A stretch of 64,000 nt of DNA from Ashinkailepas kermadecensis (taxonomy: Eukaryota > Arthropoda > Thecostraca > Neolepadidae): contig JAOTOM010005179.1 of assembly GCA_034440615.1 (NCBI GenBank), forward strand, positions 1,608,001-1,672,000, given 5' to 3'. Of the stretch, positions 1 through 10,640 are shown in pieces (the first letter of the stretch is position 1; each line of letters starts with the position of its first letter). The notes under the pieces are model-generated. The model searched no databases. It was given only the letters and a program-made list of their open reading frames with translations, and was not told the DNA's origin. A program made the translations under genes and the position numbers.

Positions 1-29
1 AAGCCATACTCAATCTCAGGGATCCTAGG

Positions 30-270
30 TCGTTGGCGGAGGCGGGCGCGGGGCGGTGGCGGAAGGAGGGCGCCGGTCGGCGGCCGGCCACTCACCCTCC
101 CCGCTCGCGCTATTTCTATGTCTCTCCGTGTCTTGTGTGCGTGTCGAGTGGCAGTCGCGGCGCCTGAGAGACCTCGCACCGCAGCGCCGTCGTACAGTCT
201 CCTCTTTCAAAGTCGTTCCGGGAGCTTTTGGCGAGCACCGTCGAAAAGGCCATACACCACGCCGTCTCAT
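30..270. promoter_or_regulatory. CpG-rich island, possible promoter or exon 1
   Basis: A visibly G+C- and CpG-rich stretch in a window that is otherwise mixed. It contains a GGGCGG-type GC box near 50 and several GGCCGG and GCGCC blocks, then a pyrimidine-rich part (CTCTCCGTGTCTTG) near 120. Short open frames cross it on both strands but none resembles a known protein. A promoter or 5' UTR is possible; a GC-rich repeat edge is equally possible. No TATA box or clear initiator is visible. Confidence 0.25.
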
Positions 271-281
271 GTTGTGTTGAA

Positions 282-405
282 GCCAGCCAGTTGAGTGGTG
301 CCTCCCCGAGACTGGGGCGCCAGCCACTCGGGTGGTGCCATCCCGAGGCTAGAGGGCCAGCTCGCCAGCCAGTCGGGTGGTGCCGTCCCGAGAGCCCCTC
401 CAATG
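282..405. repeat. degenerate repeat, ~37-45 bp x 3
   Basis: Three diverged copies of a unit starting GCCAGCC and ending near CCCGAGA, beginning at about 282, 319 and 364. All share the middle part GGTGGTGCC or GAGTGGTGCC. This is the first of many local duplications in the window. Confidence 0.7.
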
Positions 406-865
406 ACTCTCCAGCACTGTCGACACCCGGTTGCGTTGTACAGATTGTAAATAGCTCAAACCAAATGTGAGTGTTGTGAGTGTTCGTGTGAGATGCTACC
501 AGCCGCTGACTGTAGAACCGCTGATTGTAGAAATTTATGTTGCCTGATCCTTTGGCTAGGAGTTCGCGGCGTATGACGTGTTTAGCAGTATTATTCAACA
601 GGCAACCTAGTCGTGGCTCCCGGCGTCGGCCTAGAACCTATACTCAATGATTATGATTCGTTGTTGCCAGATGGTTATTCGGACCCCACAAGCGTGCTTG
701 TCGAACTGGGATGCGTACCATCTGACATTGAATTGTTGAGCAAAACGGGTTATGATGACTGCAGTAGACGGAATGTATCTATAAAAGTGCAGGAAAATAT
801 GAATCCGTCTCTTCTATGGGATACCAGGCATCTGTGAAACGGTGCATGCATTCCAGTACAGGTAG
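406..865. other. unique sequence, no gene recognised
   Basis: Mixed composition with no recognisable coding frame, RNA or transposon. The 74-codon open frame at 613-837 resembles nothing I know and has no splice context I would trust. Confidence 0.5.
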
Positions 866-1165
866 CGAAACGACAAATGGCCTGGGTTTGGTTCGGGTTT
901 CGAACCGACAAATGTTCTGGGTTTGGTTCGGGTTTCCAACTGACAAGTGGTCTGGGTTTGGTTCGGGTTTAGAACCGATAAGTGGTCAAGGTTTGGCTCA
1001 AATTTCGAACCGACAAGTGGTCTGGGTTTGGCTCTGGTTTCAAATCGACAAGTGGTCTGGATTTGGTTTGAACCGACAAGTGGTCTGGGTTTAGTTCGAA
1101 CCGACAAGTGGTCTGAGTTTGGTTCGAACAAACACATGGCCTGGGTTTGGCCCGAGCTTCGATGA
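866..1165. repeat. minisatellite, 35-bp units becoming 28-bp units
   Basis: About nine copies of a unit with the core CGACAAGTGGTCTGGGTTTG. The GACA landmark falls at 872, 907, 942, 977 (GATA), 1012 and 1047, a 35-bp step, then at 1075 and 1103, a 28-bp step. The shortened units have lost one 7-bp GGGTTTC-like block. The TTCGAACC sequence in each unit is palindromic. The open frames here follow from the repeat and are not taken as genes. Confidence 0.93.
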
Positions 1166-1598
1166 CGTAGTCTCGCGGCGGTGCCACGTCCACTACAGTG
1201 AAACCGGGAACTGGAGTAGCACCTGACAACGCTCCACAGGGGCTCACTGAAAGTCGCTGAAACCATTCACAGCCAGTGCTGTCAGAGGTAAAGGTTTGGG
1301 GATGAAATATGAGCTTCAATGTTGCTGGAAATATGATGTGACTCGCTGCACCAATACGCACATTATCCTGTAATTACTGGACAGACGGGAGCAAAAATTT
1401 GGCACGTAGGAGGCTTCGGTAGGAATCTCTGCCAACTTCTTCAACTTCGACCTTGTACTCATGCCGTTTTGTTGAGATCTTAGAAACCACAAAGCCTTCG
1501 TTCGCGCTACTTATGAGACGTATATGCTGTTGAACGTATCGACCGTTATACGGCGACTGCCTGTCGACACTCCTGGCGTGGGTGTTAGCAATGTTGAT
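1166..1598. other. unique sequence between two arrays
   Basis: No recognisable gene, RNA or mobile element. The ends of long minus-strand open frames enter from the 29-bp array downstream but have no similarity to known proteins. Confidence 0.5.
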
Positions 1599-2403
1599 GG
1601 GAGCGGATGATGGGGTAACAGATAGGTGGGAGCGAGTGATGGGATAATAGGCAGGTGGGAGCGAGTGATGGGGTAACAGGTAGGTGGGAGCGAGTGATGG
1701 GGTAACAGGCAGGTGGGAGCGAGTGATGGGGTAACAGGTAGGTGGGAGCGAGTGATGGGGTAACAGGTAGGTGGGAGCGAGTGATGGGGTAACAGGCAGG
1801 TGGGAACGAGTGATGGGGTAACAGGCAGGTGGGAGCGAGTGATGGGGTAACAGGCAGGTGGGAGCGAGTGATGGGGTAACAGGTAGGTGGGAGCGAGTGA
1901 TGGGGTAACAGGCAGGTGGGAGCGAGTGATGGGGTAACAGGTAGGTGGGAGCGAGTGATGGGGTAACAGGTAGGTGGGAGCGAGTGATGGGGTAACAGGC
2001 AGGTGGGAGCGAGTGATGGGGTAACATGCAGGTGGGAGCGAGTGATGGGGTAACAGACAGGTGGGAACGAGTGATGGGGTAACAGGCAGGTGGGAGCGAG
2101 TGATGGGGTAACAGGTAGGTGGGAGCGAGTGATGGGGTAACAGGCACGTGGGAGCGAGTGATGGGGTAACAGGCAGGTGGGAGCGAGTGATGGGGTAACA
2201 GGTAGGTGGGAGCGAGTGATGGGGTAACAGGCAGGTGGGAGCGAGTGATGGGGTAACAGGTAGGTGGGAGCGAGTGATGGGGTACAGCAGGTGGGGCGAG
2301 TGATGGGGTAACAGGTAGGTGGGAGCGAGTGATGGGATAACAGGCAGGTGGGAGCGAGTGATGGGGTAAAGGTGGGAGCGAGTGATGGGGTAACAGGCAG
2401 GTG
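1599..2403. repeat. minisatellite, 29-bp unit x ~28
   Basis: Near-identical head-to-tail units with the core GAGCGAGTGATGGGGTAACA, ending GGTAGGTGG or GGCAGGTGG; starts are 29 bp apart (for example 1688 and 1717). The main variable site is the T/C in GGTAGG versus GGCAGG, which alternates irregularly. A few units near 2280-2370 have short deletions. Because 29 is not a multiple of 3 and the minus strand has no stop in any frame of the unit, two long overlapping minus-strand frames of 399 and 431 codons appear; they are by-products of the repeat. Confidence 0.97.
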
Positions 2404-2900
2404 AGACCACGTGATGTGCTAGCAGGTGGGTGAAATTTGGTGGTGGAATGACAAATGAGTGGGTCAGTTGGAGCAGGTGGCAGGATTGCAGGTGCAAAGG
2501 AGCGGGTGATGAGGTGATAGTCGGGTGAGATCGAGTAATGAAGTAAGATGTGGGTGAAATAAAGTGGTGGCATGGCACGTGGGTGGGATTGGATGATGAG
2601 GTGGTGGATGAATAGGAGCGTGCGACAGGGTAGCAGGTGGGTGAGATCGGGTGGTGGGATGACAGCTGGATGGAATCAGGCGGGTGGTCAGGTGACAGCT
2701 GGATAGGAACATGTGATTGGGTGGCAATTGGATAAGAGCACGTGATGAGGTGCCAGGTAGGTGGGATCGAGTGATGAAGCGACAGGTGGGTGGAGGTGGG
2801 TAGCATGGTGACAGATGGGTGGGGTGGGTGGGTGGGTAGTGTGGTAACAGGTGGGTGGGAGTGAGTAGTGTGGTGACAGGTAGATGGGATGGGTCTACAA
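2404..2900. repeat. decayed flank of the 29-bp minisatellite
   Basis: Sequence made of diverged pieces such as GTGGGTGAGATCGGGTGGTGGGATGACAG-like units of about 30 bp. The G-rich, GATG- and GGTGG-rich texture matches the 29-bp array next to it. It looks like an old part of the same array that was not homogenised, so array turnover has been focused on 1599-2403. Confidence 0.75.
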
Positions 2901-3030
2901 GATCAGCCCTGAATGCAGCCTGAGATTCGTTGCCGGACCACTTACCTCCGAGGGTATCCTCCCGCTTCAGTGTCGTGACGGCCACGCTGGAGCCAGCTGA
3001 CAGGCCGGCGGACGTCCGATGTGCGTGCGT

Positions 3031-3636
3031 CGTCGTCTGTCAGATGTGTCCATGTGCCACATCCGTGTCGGTGACGCGTGGAGTGTCAGTCTGTCAGATG
3101 TGTCCATGTGCCACATCCGTGTCGGTGATGTCGTCGTCGTCTGTTAGATGTGTCCATGTGCCACATCCGTGTCGGTGATGTCGTCGTCGTCTGTCAGATG
3201 TGTCCATGTGCCACATCCGTGTCGGTGATGTCGTCGTCGTCTGTCAGATGTGTCCATGTGCCACATCCGTGTCGGTGATGTCGTCGTCGTCTGTCAGATG
3301 TGTCCATGTGCCACATCCGTGTCGGTGATGTCGTCGTCGTCTGTCAGATGTGTCCATGTGCCACATCCGTGTCGGTGACGTGTGGAGTGTCAGTCTGTCA
3401 GATGTGTCCATGTGCCACATCCGTGTCGGTGACGTGTGGAGTGGCTGTCAGATGTGTCCATGTGCCACATCCGTGTCGGTGACGTGTGGAGTGGCTGTCA
3501 GATGTGTCCATGTGCCACATCCGTGTCAGTGACGTGTGGAGTGGCTGTCAGATGTGTCCATGTGCCACATCCGCGTCGGTGACGTGTGGAGTGGCTGTCA
3601 GATGTGTCCATGTGCCACATCCGTGTCGGTGACGTG
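3031..3636. repeat. minisatellite, 50-bp unit (54-bp variants) x 12
   Basis: The landmark CAGATG falls at 3041, 3095, 3145 (TAGATG), 3195, 3245, 3295, 3345, 3399, 3449, 3499, 3549 and 3599. Steps are 50 bp except for two 54-bp steps at 3041-3095 and 3345-3399. Every unit has GATGTGTCCATGTGCCACAT. The tail is GATGTCGTCGTCGTCTGT in the middle block and GACGTGTGGAGTGGCTGT in the last block, so there are two subfamilies. Confidence 0.96.
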
Positions 3637-3705
3637 GCTGACTTCTAGTCTGACTTCTAGTCTCAGACTTCTACTCTAGTCACAGTGGCTGACTTCTAGT
3701 CTCTT
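3637..3705. repeat. short repeat of CTGACTTCTAGT
   Basis: Several imperfect copies of CTGACTTCTAGTCT directly abut the end of the 50-bp array. The last 50-bp unit ends in GTGGCTGACTTC, so the small repeat seems to have grown from the edge of the larger array. Confidence 0.75.
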
Positions 3706-4460
3706 CGCCGACGCCAGGAACGTCACCAGGCAGGCAAATGGCCGCGCCCAGCCCAACACCGCCAACAATTCAGACCCACAGCACAGCGAACACATATAGA
3801 GCTGTTTATTTTCACGAGATGAGTGTTATGTTCATTTGTGTGCGTCTGTGCTTCGGCATGTGTGTGCATTTCTGTTTATCTGCCGGCCATGTGATGCGTG
3901 GATCGGGGCCGTGTTTGGTCCATGTGACTAACAGTGACAATTGTTGTCTTTTAGTTTTGTTTTGCTTCTCTTTCATGCTCCGATATCCCGGAATGACTTC
4001 TCCGATATCGCGTATTCTCCTTACGTATCACTTGTCACGCCCTCCTTGCTCTTTTCCCTTCAGTCCTCGTCTATCGGGCGAATACCTCTCCGATCCATTA
4101 ATTTGAGCTTGTCTGCGTTCCTTAGCATCGAGCCCCACCGTGGCACCGGCTACGCCATATTCTCCCGGTGAATGTGCGTCAGACTTTTCTCCGAGCGACC
4201 AAATCCAATTGAAGACGACAATTTTTAATTAGTGTCCCGAGAAACAAGATTAATGAAAAGAGGTTAAACTTTTTCCCTCCAGCGCGTGAGACTACCCTCC
4301 CAATCAGCACTCACCGAGCCTCAAAAGTTCCGCTCTTCTGCCATAGCGCGTCTCTCGCACAATTCGTTGCCGTGACGCGCACACCGCCACCCCGTTCTGG
4401 AAATAGCGCCGCGCCGATGGTGTCTCCCGTGGCGGAGCGTCGTCACTCTGAACCGTGCTG
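3706..4460. other. unique sequence, no gene recognised
   Basis: The open frames at 3738-4106 and 3941-4171 show no known domain or plausible signal. An AT-rich part near 4195-4270 contains TTTTTAATTAG and AGATTAATG. Nothing else stands out. Confidence 0.5.
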
Positions 4461-4613
4461 GCGTCATCGCCGCCTGCTGACAGCGTCAGAAGGGTGGCCT
4501 CATCGACTGCCGCCTGCTGACAGCGTCAGAAGGGTGGCCTCATCGACTGCCGCCTGCTGACAGCGTCAGAAGGGTGGCCTCATCGACTGCCGCCTGCTGA
4601 CGGCAACAGCTGG
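4461..4613. repeat. minisatellite, 40-bp unit x ~3.5
   Basis: Starts at 4471, 4511, 4551 and 4591, exactly 40 bp apart. Core: CGCCTGCTGACAGCGTCAGA followed by AGGGTGGCCTCATCGACTGC. The units are almost identical, so the expansion is recent or maintained. Confidence 0.95.
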
Positions 4614-4624
4614 CCATCCTCATC

Positions 4625-4665
4625 ACGCAGGCGCGGTGGGACGCAGTAGTGGGACGCTGCAATGA
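4625..4665 (+). repeat. GGGACGCAGTAGT repeat, shared with the 18.1-kb region
   Basis: Contains GTGGGACGCAGTAGTGGGAC followed by GCTGCAATGAGA. The same phrase occurs at about 18109-18150, also next to a CA microsatellite. The two loci therefore share a dispersed element or duplication. Confidence 0.6.
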
Positions 4666-4858
4666 GAACAGAAAAAACGAACTCATAAAAAGCCCAAACA
4701 GTGTATGACATGAAAGTGTTCTTGCAATGTTCAACCGAAAGGCGATGACCCCTACCCTCCAACTACGCCCCGGCACCGACCGGACCACCAACTTCAACCT
4801 CTCTACAAAGTCATAAACAGCCGATATCACCTGACGGTGGCAGGCTGGTACACCTCAA

Positions 4859-4859
<1 letters not shown>

Positions 4860-4891
<32 letters not shown>
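4860..4891. repeat. CA microsatellite
   Basis: Uninterrupted AC dinucleotides, about 16 units. Followed by a TGTAAGGCGTG motif that also borders the CA microsatellite at 18053. Confidence 0.97.
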
Positions 4892-4893
<2 letters not shown>

Positions 4894-5420
4894 TACGTGT
4901 AAGGCGTGTAAAGCGAGGACTCTGACTCGTCACCGACTATCGAGGACCATGTGAAGGCACCAGCTGACAAGGTTCAGACTTGGCACGGTCACAGTCGTGC
5001 ATGTCCTGTCATGTACTGCCTATTTGGTTGTGGAGAAAAGCATCGTGGTTGGCCATCAGAGTGAAACTGAATACCGAGGACCGATGCGATAACCGAGGAC
5101 CGATTTCGCACGGGCGCAACCAGGGGGACAACAGCGGGCGTGTGCTCTTTTCCTGGCTCAAAGCGTTTTTCAGTTGAAGGCGCCTCTCAGAGTAGAAAGG
5201 GCACCCCATCCAGAGAAATGGCACCCCATCCGGAGAAATGGCGCGCCTCCAGAATAAAAATACGGTAATAATCAAATTCCCTTCATCCGCCCCTGCCGGT
5301 GTGTAAGCTGTGCGAACGTGGTGTGAATACCGAGGACCGTGTGTGAAGGGTTCTTACCATCCACCACATACGAGGACCGCTTCACACCCATCAACATCGT
5401 CTTCTCAGACGCCCTGCGCG
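4892..5420. repeat. dispersed CGAGGACC motif region
   Basis: Holds TGTAAGGCGTG near 4900, then repeated CGAGGACC or CCGAGGACC at about 4953, 5078, 5095, 5331 and 5370. The reverse complement of 17950-18050 has the same combination (TGTAAGGCGTG, then CGAGGACC and CCGAGGACC). Between 5190 and 5255 there is a short direct repeat of GGCACCCCATCC. This is probably a worn transposon or an old segmental copy; no coding capacity is evident. Confidence 0.5.
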
Positions 5421-6214
5421 GTACCGTCGTTTATCACAGCCACAACTAAATGATTATGAGTCTAGCGCGTGACATCAAGTAGCAAGGCATAACTTGACGT
5501 CCGCTGGGAAGCAACGTATATTCCCTGGGGACGTCCAATTCTTCCCTTGGAACGTAGTTTCAGTACTTCGAAGTCACGATCACGGAGCATCGTTAAATTT
5601 TGTTCAACATCAGCTCCTGCTTAGTGCGACCGCAATTCGCTACCTGAGGAGAATTGTCTGAAATACCAGGTGTCCTTCATTTTTCCGCTGCCACCCCAAC
5701 TGCGCAGTAGTGGGGAAAAGCAAGAAGGGGCTTTCCATTATATACTATGTTTTTCAATCCATTCTTGACGGTCAAAGACCACACACTAACCTACCCTAAC
5801 CAAGCTCTGTGTCATCTAGTTTTATTGAAAGACATGCATTGATAAAGCCTGAATGTGTCGGACACAATGTAAAAAAACATGCGATATGATACGATACGAT
5901 ACAGCCTCAACTTCCCTCACACATCCCCCACTTCACCTCGAAGCGCGTTAAGCTCTACGTCAAGTTTGGAGGATTGCCGAGCGCCTCCTGCTGGGCGCAG
6001 GGTAACTGACTGCACCAGTGCTGGTGGCCCACTCTACCGAAACCCCTTCTGCAGGGCTAAGTCCTCTTGCTGCGGGGTATTACTATACTAGGGAACGACA
6101 ACGAAAAAAAAGTATGCATGAATATGGAACTTAGGAAAATTTTACGATAGAATGAGAACCTTTTGGGACCATTGCAGGGATTATTCCCGAAGCCAAGATG
6201 CTAAAATATGCTTT
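5421..6214. other. unique sequence, no gene recognised
   Basis: A simple ATACGATACGAT stretch near 5884-5900 is the only pattern. The 70-codon frame at 5879-6091 is not supported by any similarity I recognise. Confidence 0.5.
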
Positions 6215-7650
6215 GCCCTGCTGAGTACCGTGGGAGCTGACCGGACCGGTGCTGAATACATCCCTGACGAGCCTTCCCTACTGAGTACCGTAGGAGCTGG
6301 ACAAACTGTGCTGGTGTCATCCCTGTCGAGCGGCCCTTGTTGACTACTGCGGAAGCTGACTGGACCGGTGCTGGTAGCGTCGCTGCCGAGCCTGAATACC
6401 GTGAATGACTGGACCGGTGCTGATGGTGTCACTGCTGAGCCACCCCTACTGAGTACCAGTAGAGTGGACCGACCGACGCTATTGGCGTACGGACCGAACG
6501 GTTCCTACCGAGTACCGAGGAAGCTGACCAGACCGGTGCTGGTGGCATCCCTGCCGAGCGACGCATGCTGAGTTTGGGAGTGCTGACCGCGCGACGCTGG
6601 TGGCTTACGAGCAGAGCGGCCTCTACTGTGCACCGTGGGAGCTGACTGGACCCGTGCTGGCATCCCTGTCGAGTACCGTGGGAGCTGATCCGAACGGTGC
6701 CGGCGGCGTGCGAGCCGAGTGGCTCCTAATGAGTACCGGGGGAGTTGACTGAACCGGTGCTGGGGTCGTTTCTGTCGAGCCGACACTACTAAGTACCGTG
6801 GGAGTTAATCGGACCGGTGCTGATGACGTCCCTGCCGAGTTGCTCTTACCGGGTGCCGGGGAGCTGACAAGACCGGTGCTGGTTGCGTCCCTGTCGAGCG
6901 GCCCCTGGTGGGTATCAGTACCATGGGAGTTGACCGGACTGCTGCTGGTGACGTCTTTGCCGAGCGGTTCCTACCCAGTCGCGGGAAAGCTGATCGGACC
7001 GGTGATGGTGGCGTCTCTGCCGAGCGGCTCCCGCTCAATACCGGGGAAACTGATCAGTCCGGTTCTGGTGGCGTTCCTGCCGAGTCGCCCTTACTGGGTA
7101 CCAGGGGAGCTGATCAGACCGTTGCTGGTGGTATCCCTGTCGAGCAGTCCCCACTGAGTGCCGGGGAACTGACCAGACTGGTGCTGGTTGCGTCCAAGCC
7201 GGGAGGTCCCTGCCGAGTACTGTAGAAGTTGACCGGACTGTTGTTGGTTGCGCCCAAGCCGGGAGGCCCCTGTTGAGTACCATGGAAGTTGACCGGACTG
7301 ATGCTGGCGGTGTCCGTGCCGATCGGCCTCTGCTGAGTACCGGGGTGAGCTGACTTGACGGGTGTTGGTGGTGTCTCTGCTGAACCACCCCTACAGTGGG
7401 AGTTTATCGGACCGGGGCTGGTGACGTTCCTGGCGAGCCGCCGCCACTGAGTACCGTGGAAGCTGACCAGGACGGTGCTGGTTGTGTACGAGCCGATCGG
7501 CTCCTACTGAGTACTGTGTAAGCTACCTGGACCAGTGCTGGTGGCGTTTCTGTCGAGCCGCCACTTCTGGGTACTGGGGAAGATGACCGGACCGGTGCTG
7601 GTGGCGTCTCTGCTGAGCAGTCCTTACTGAGCACCGGTGGAACTGATCGG
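6215..7650. repeat. old minisatellite, ~60-bp unit x ~24
   Basis: Strongly diverged head-to-tail units with the recurring pieces CTGAGTACCGTGGGAGCTGA, CCGGACCGGTGCTGGTGGCG and CCTGCCGAGCGGCCCCTACT. CTGAGTACCG is seen at 6220 and 6280, with about 60 bp per step later. Because 60 is a multiple of 3, short runs of a 20-residue peptide repeat (like GELTRPVLVASLPSGPYWVP) appear, but each run is broken within a few hundred bases by stops or frameshifts, and other frames are open too. The divergence between units makes this the oldest-looking long array in the window. Confidence 0.93.
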
Positions 7651-10640
7651 CGGATGTTGGTGGGTATCGGCCAAGCGTTCTCCATGTGGGGCAGGACCTG
7701 GTCATGCTGATGATGGCAGCGTCATATTATTTCTGTGGTACCGGAGGAGTGTATTTGTCATGTTGCGATGTTTCCAGATATCGAGGAAAACGCCGAGTTC
7801 CCTCGTAAACATCAGTCTGTCTTTTGGGAATTCGAATCGTACTGCATGCCGTTAACCGCTACGAGTAACGATTCGTAATTGTGAATCAGGAAATCGGACC
7901 GGGTGTTGCCGAACTTCGGCCATATGTGCTGAATTTTCACTTATTCGTATTTTACTAACATTGCAGTCCATTTCATAAAAAGTCCGGTTCGAACAATCTT
8001 TCAAACAAATCTTGGCATTCTTTACGTTTTCAAACTGCCATTTTCTTTGTCTTCGGCGGTGGTCGCTTCATGATGGCTAATACTAGGCTGAGGTTCGTCT
8101 ATTTGTGTAGCCATTCAGTTAATTTTGAAATCCTAACCTTAATGGTACACTTGTGTAGATATGAAAATCCCTCGCACGATTTACTCACGATATTCACCTT
8201 ACCTAAACATATCTACCGATTTGTAGTTCCCTCTGAAGGTAAAATGAATAGAGATTCGAAACACGATGTACATTTGGACGTAATCAGGCATGGCACCCCT
8301 CCCCAAAGACATGTTTCACAAAACAAAATATACATTGCGTTATGAGGTTAGCATATTGTTTCGCGATAAGATCTCTAGGTAATCTCCTTATGCCTCATCA
8401 GGAAAGTCCATCTAACATAGTGATCATAATGGTCATATGTTCACGATCATAATGGTCTTGAAAGTTCAATATTTGCAAGCGAGGATATGGGAGGCCCAAC
8501 TTCGTCTCGGTACTATGAAGGAATAGTGAATACGTGGATTATAAATAATACTGTGAATACGAAAGCTGTTTTAGAGAAAATTGGAATCGGGTGTAAATCC
8601 AGTTATGTTTTGGTTTGTAGGTTTATGCCATACCGTTGGGCCGATCAGTATTGGTCACCTACCGATGTAACATAATGATGCCTCAGGTGACGTCAAATCC
8701 TCTCCGCTGGTGCCAATCCATAGCTGCTGACGTGACGAGCAATAGAGGGCCCACTGTTAGACTGTGGGCCACGCCAACGCAGATAGTTGGGAATATCGGA
8801 ACACAACAGTCGGGTTTTGAGCTTGATCCAGATTAGTCAGGTCCTGCAATGAGCCGGTGCCTCGTGACGCGGGCCTTAGCGTTACATGCACGGTGTGATG
8901 TGCTAATGCAAGACAATTCAACTCATGGATGCGTTCGCGGCATGCGGCCGAGCGAGGTGGTGAAGCTGCGCGCTCAGGGGCGGATCCAGAAGCCTGGCTG
9001 GAGGAAATTTCAGCACAAATCTTCGAGCTAAAAAACGCATCAGATTTTTCAACAGCTGGCATTCGTAGGATCTGCTTGAGACAATATGTATCTTACAAAA
9101 TTTTCTTAGACTTGGAGAAAATGTAATCTTAGTGCAAAATATAGGCAAGATCGATTCCTAGAGGGAGGGAGAGCGGCGGAATGACATCGAACACAGAACA
9201 TTTTGATTCGTCATCTTGGAAAATTATCGGCGTAACAATTCATTACTCCTCCCAACGTTGTCGCGCATTAGTCTCCCCCTAACCTCATTGCCCGCCACGG
9301 GGAGGGACGTTTACCGGCTGGGCTTAATGCAATAGGTGGTATAGCAACTACCGCTCAGGTCTCGCTTAACCCACCATTAACTGAATGGAGGGAGAAATAT
9401 TTTATTTTGAGGACTGGTCATATAATTGATGGACATTGGCATATAATATTATGCTTTTTTCACGTTCGTAAGTTAGTTCTTTTTATGGCTAGTTTAATGA
9501 TTCATGAGACAGCAACTTATCATCACTTCATCTACTCATGAGCCAATACAGGATCAAGCTAGGTCAACAGCCAGAGTTAGTCAACCCGGCCTTTATCGGG
9601 GGAGGGATGGGGTGTCAAAGATGCCCTGATGACTTCTCGAATATTCGCGATAGCTTGAAAACGCTTCAACATATCTGCGCGAAATTGTCAATAGCTCTCC
9701 AATGACCAATTATACACCCATTGCCAAAGTAAAAACTACAAGGTCATGAATAGTCAGGCGTGAGTAGCATCAGAGTGAAGTCATGTTTGCCGATTTGAGG
9801 CAAACACACATCGGTACACACAAATTGGCATATAAACCGAACGGATGATGTTTGACGTCTGTGAACGGCAATCCGAAAGCCAGTAGTAGGTACGTAACAT
9901 GTGATGTCCTTGTATTGTTTTAATCTTTCACTTTGAAATTTCGCAATGCCAAATAAAAATTAATAGAAGCGAAATCCCAAAAGTTTTACCATTAGATTCA
10001 AGCATCGAAACGAGCGCAAAGGGGGTAAATTTGCTGCTAGAACGTAGCTTAGCTGGAAAAAGTACCGAATTATATTAATGGTCAAATAAGTGTTATTCTA
10101 GTAAAGGTATGTGCTGGCAATAAAGTTACCCCATAATTAACTCTTTTTGTTCCTTTCCATAGAAGATAATTCATGTAACCTGGTTCTTAGGCTGTCCACC
10201 TAGATAAAGTGAAGGAAGACTGATGTTTTTTTTTTCGTTTTTGGGTGAGCCCCGTCAGGGGGTCGTCCGGACCTGTATGATGCACCCAAATGACATTCTG
10301 GCTGTCACTTTGGAGCACAATTCTGGACGAAATAATAGCTACCTTAGAATAAGAAGTGCTTTGTAGGTTGATAGAGTTCACGGCCATTCCGGGCGCCCGC
10401 AGTGCCCATGAACCTGTTTTAACTAAATAAGCACATATTGTTTGAACTTCATTCGCTGTTCGGCACATTAAACACTTACAGAGCATGGAAGGATATAGGG
10501 AAGGGACATAGGGGGCATGTGCCCCTCTCCATGGAAATGTGGCGCCCCTCTGGCCGGAAAGGCGCCCTATACCTGGCAATATACCTTAAGTGAGGCTCGA
10601 GAGCACTCGTGATACCCAATTAAATATCAACACATTGCAA
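7651..10640. other. 3-kb mostly unique stretch, no gene recognised
   Basis: No recognisable coding region. Features seen: an internal duplication of GATCATAATGGTC near 8420-8455; a full CRE-like TGACGTCA near 8693; an inverted pair GGGCCCAC and GTGGGCC at 8748-8772; and a GGCGGATCCAG transposon-end motif near 8980. The short frames here resemble no known protein. Confidence 0.5.

Noticed and set aside
1599..2403. CRISPR array (29-bp regular repeat)
   Set aside because: There are no unique spacers; the units are head-to-tail, and the context is eukaryotic.
1374..2806. Long minus-strand open frames of 399 and 431 codons
   Set aside because: They are the 29-bp array read in two frames; all three minus frames of the stop-free unit are open and nothing outside the array resembles a protein.
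6798..7157. 20-residue peptide repeat in the ~60-bp array
   Set aside because: Open only for short runs; stops and frameshifts appear every few hundred bases and several frames look alike.
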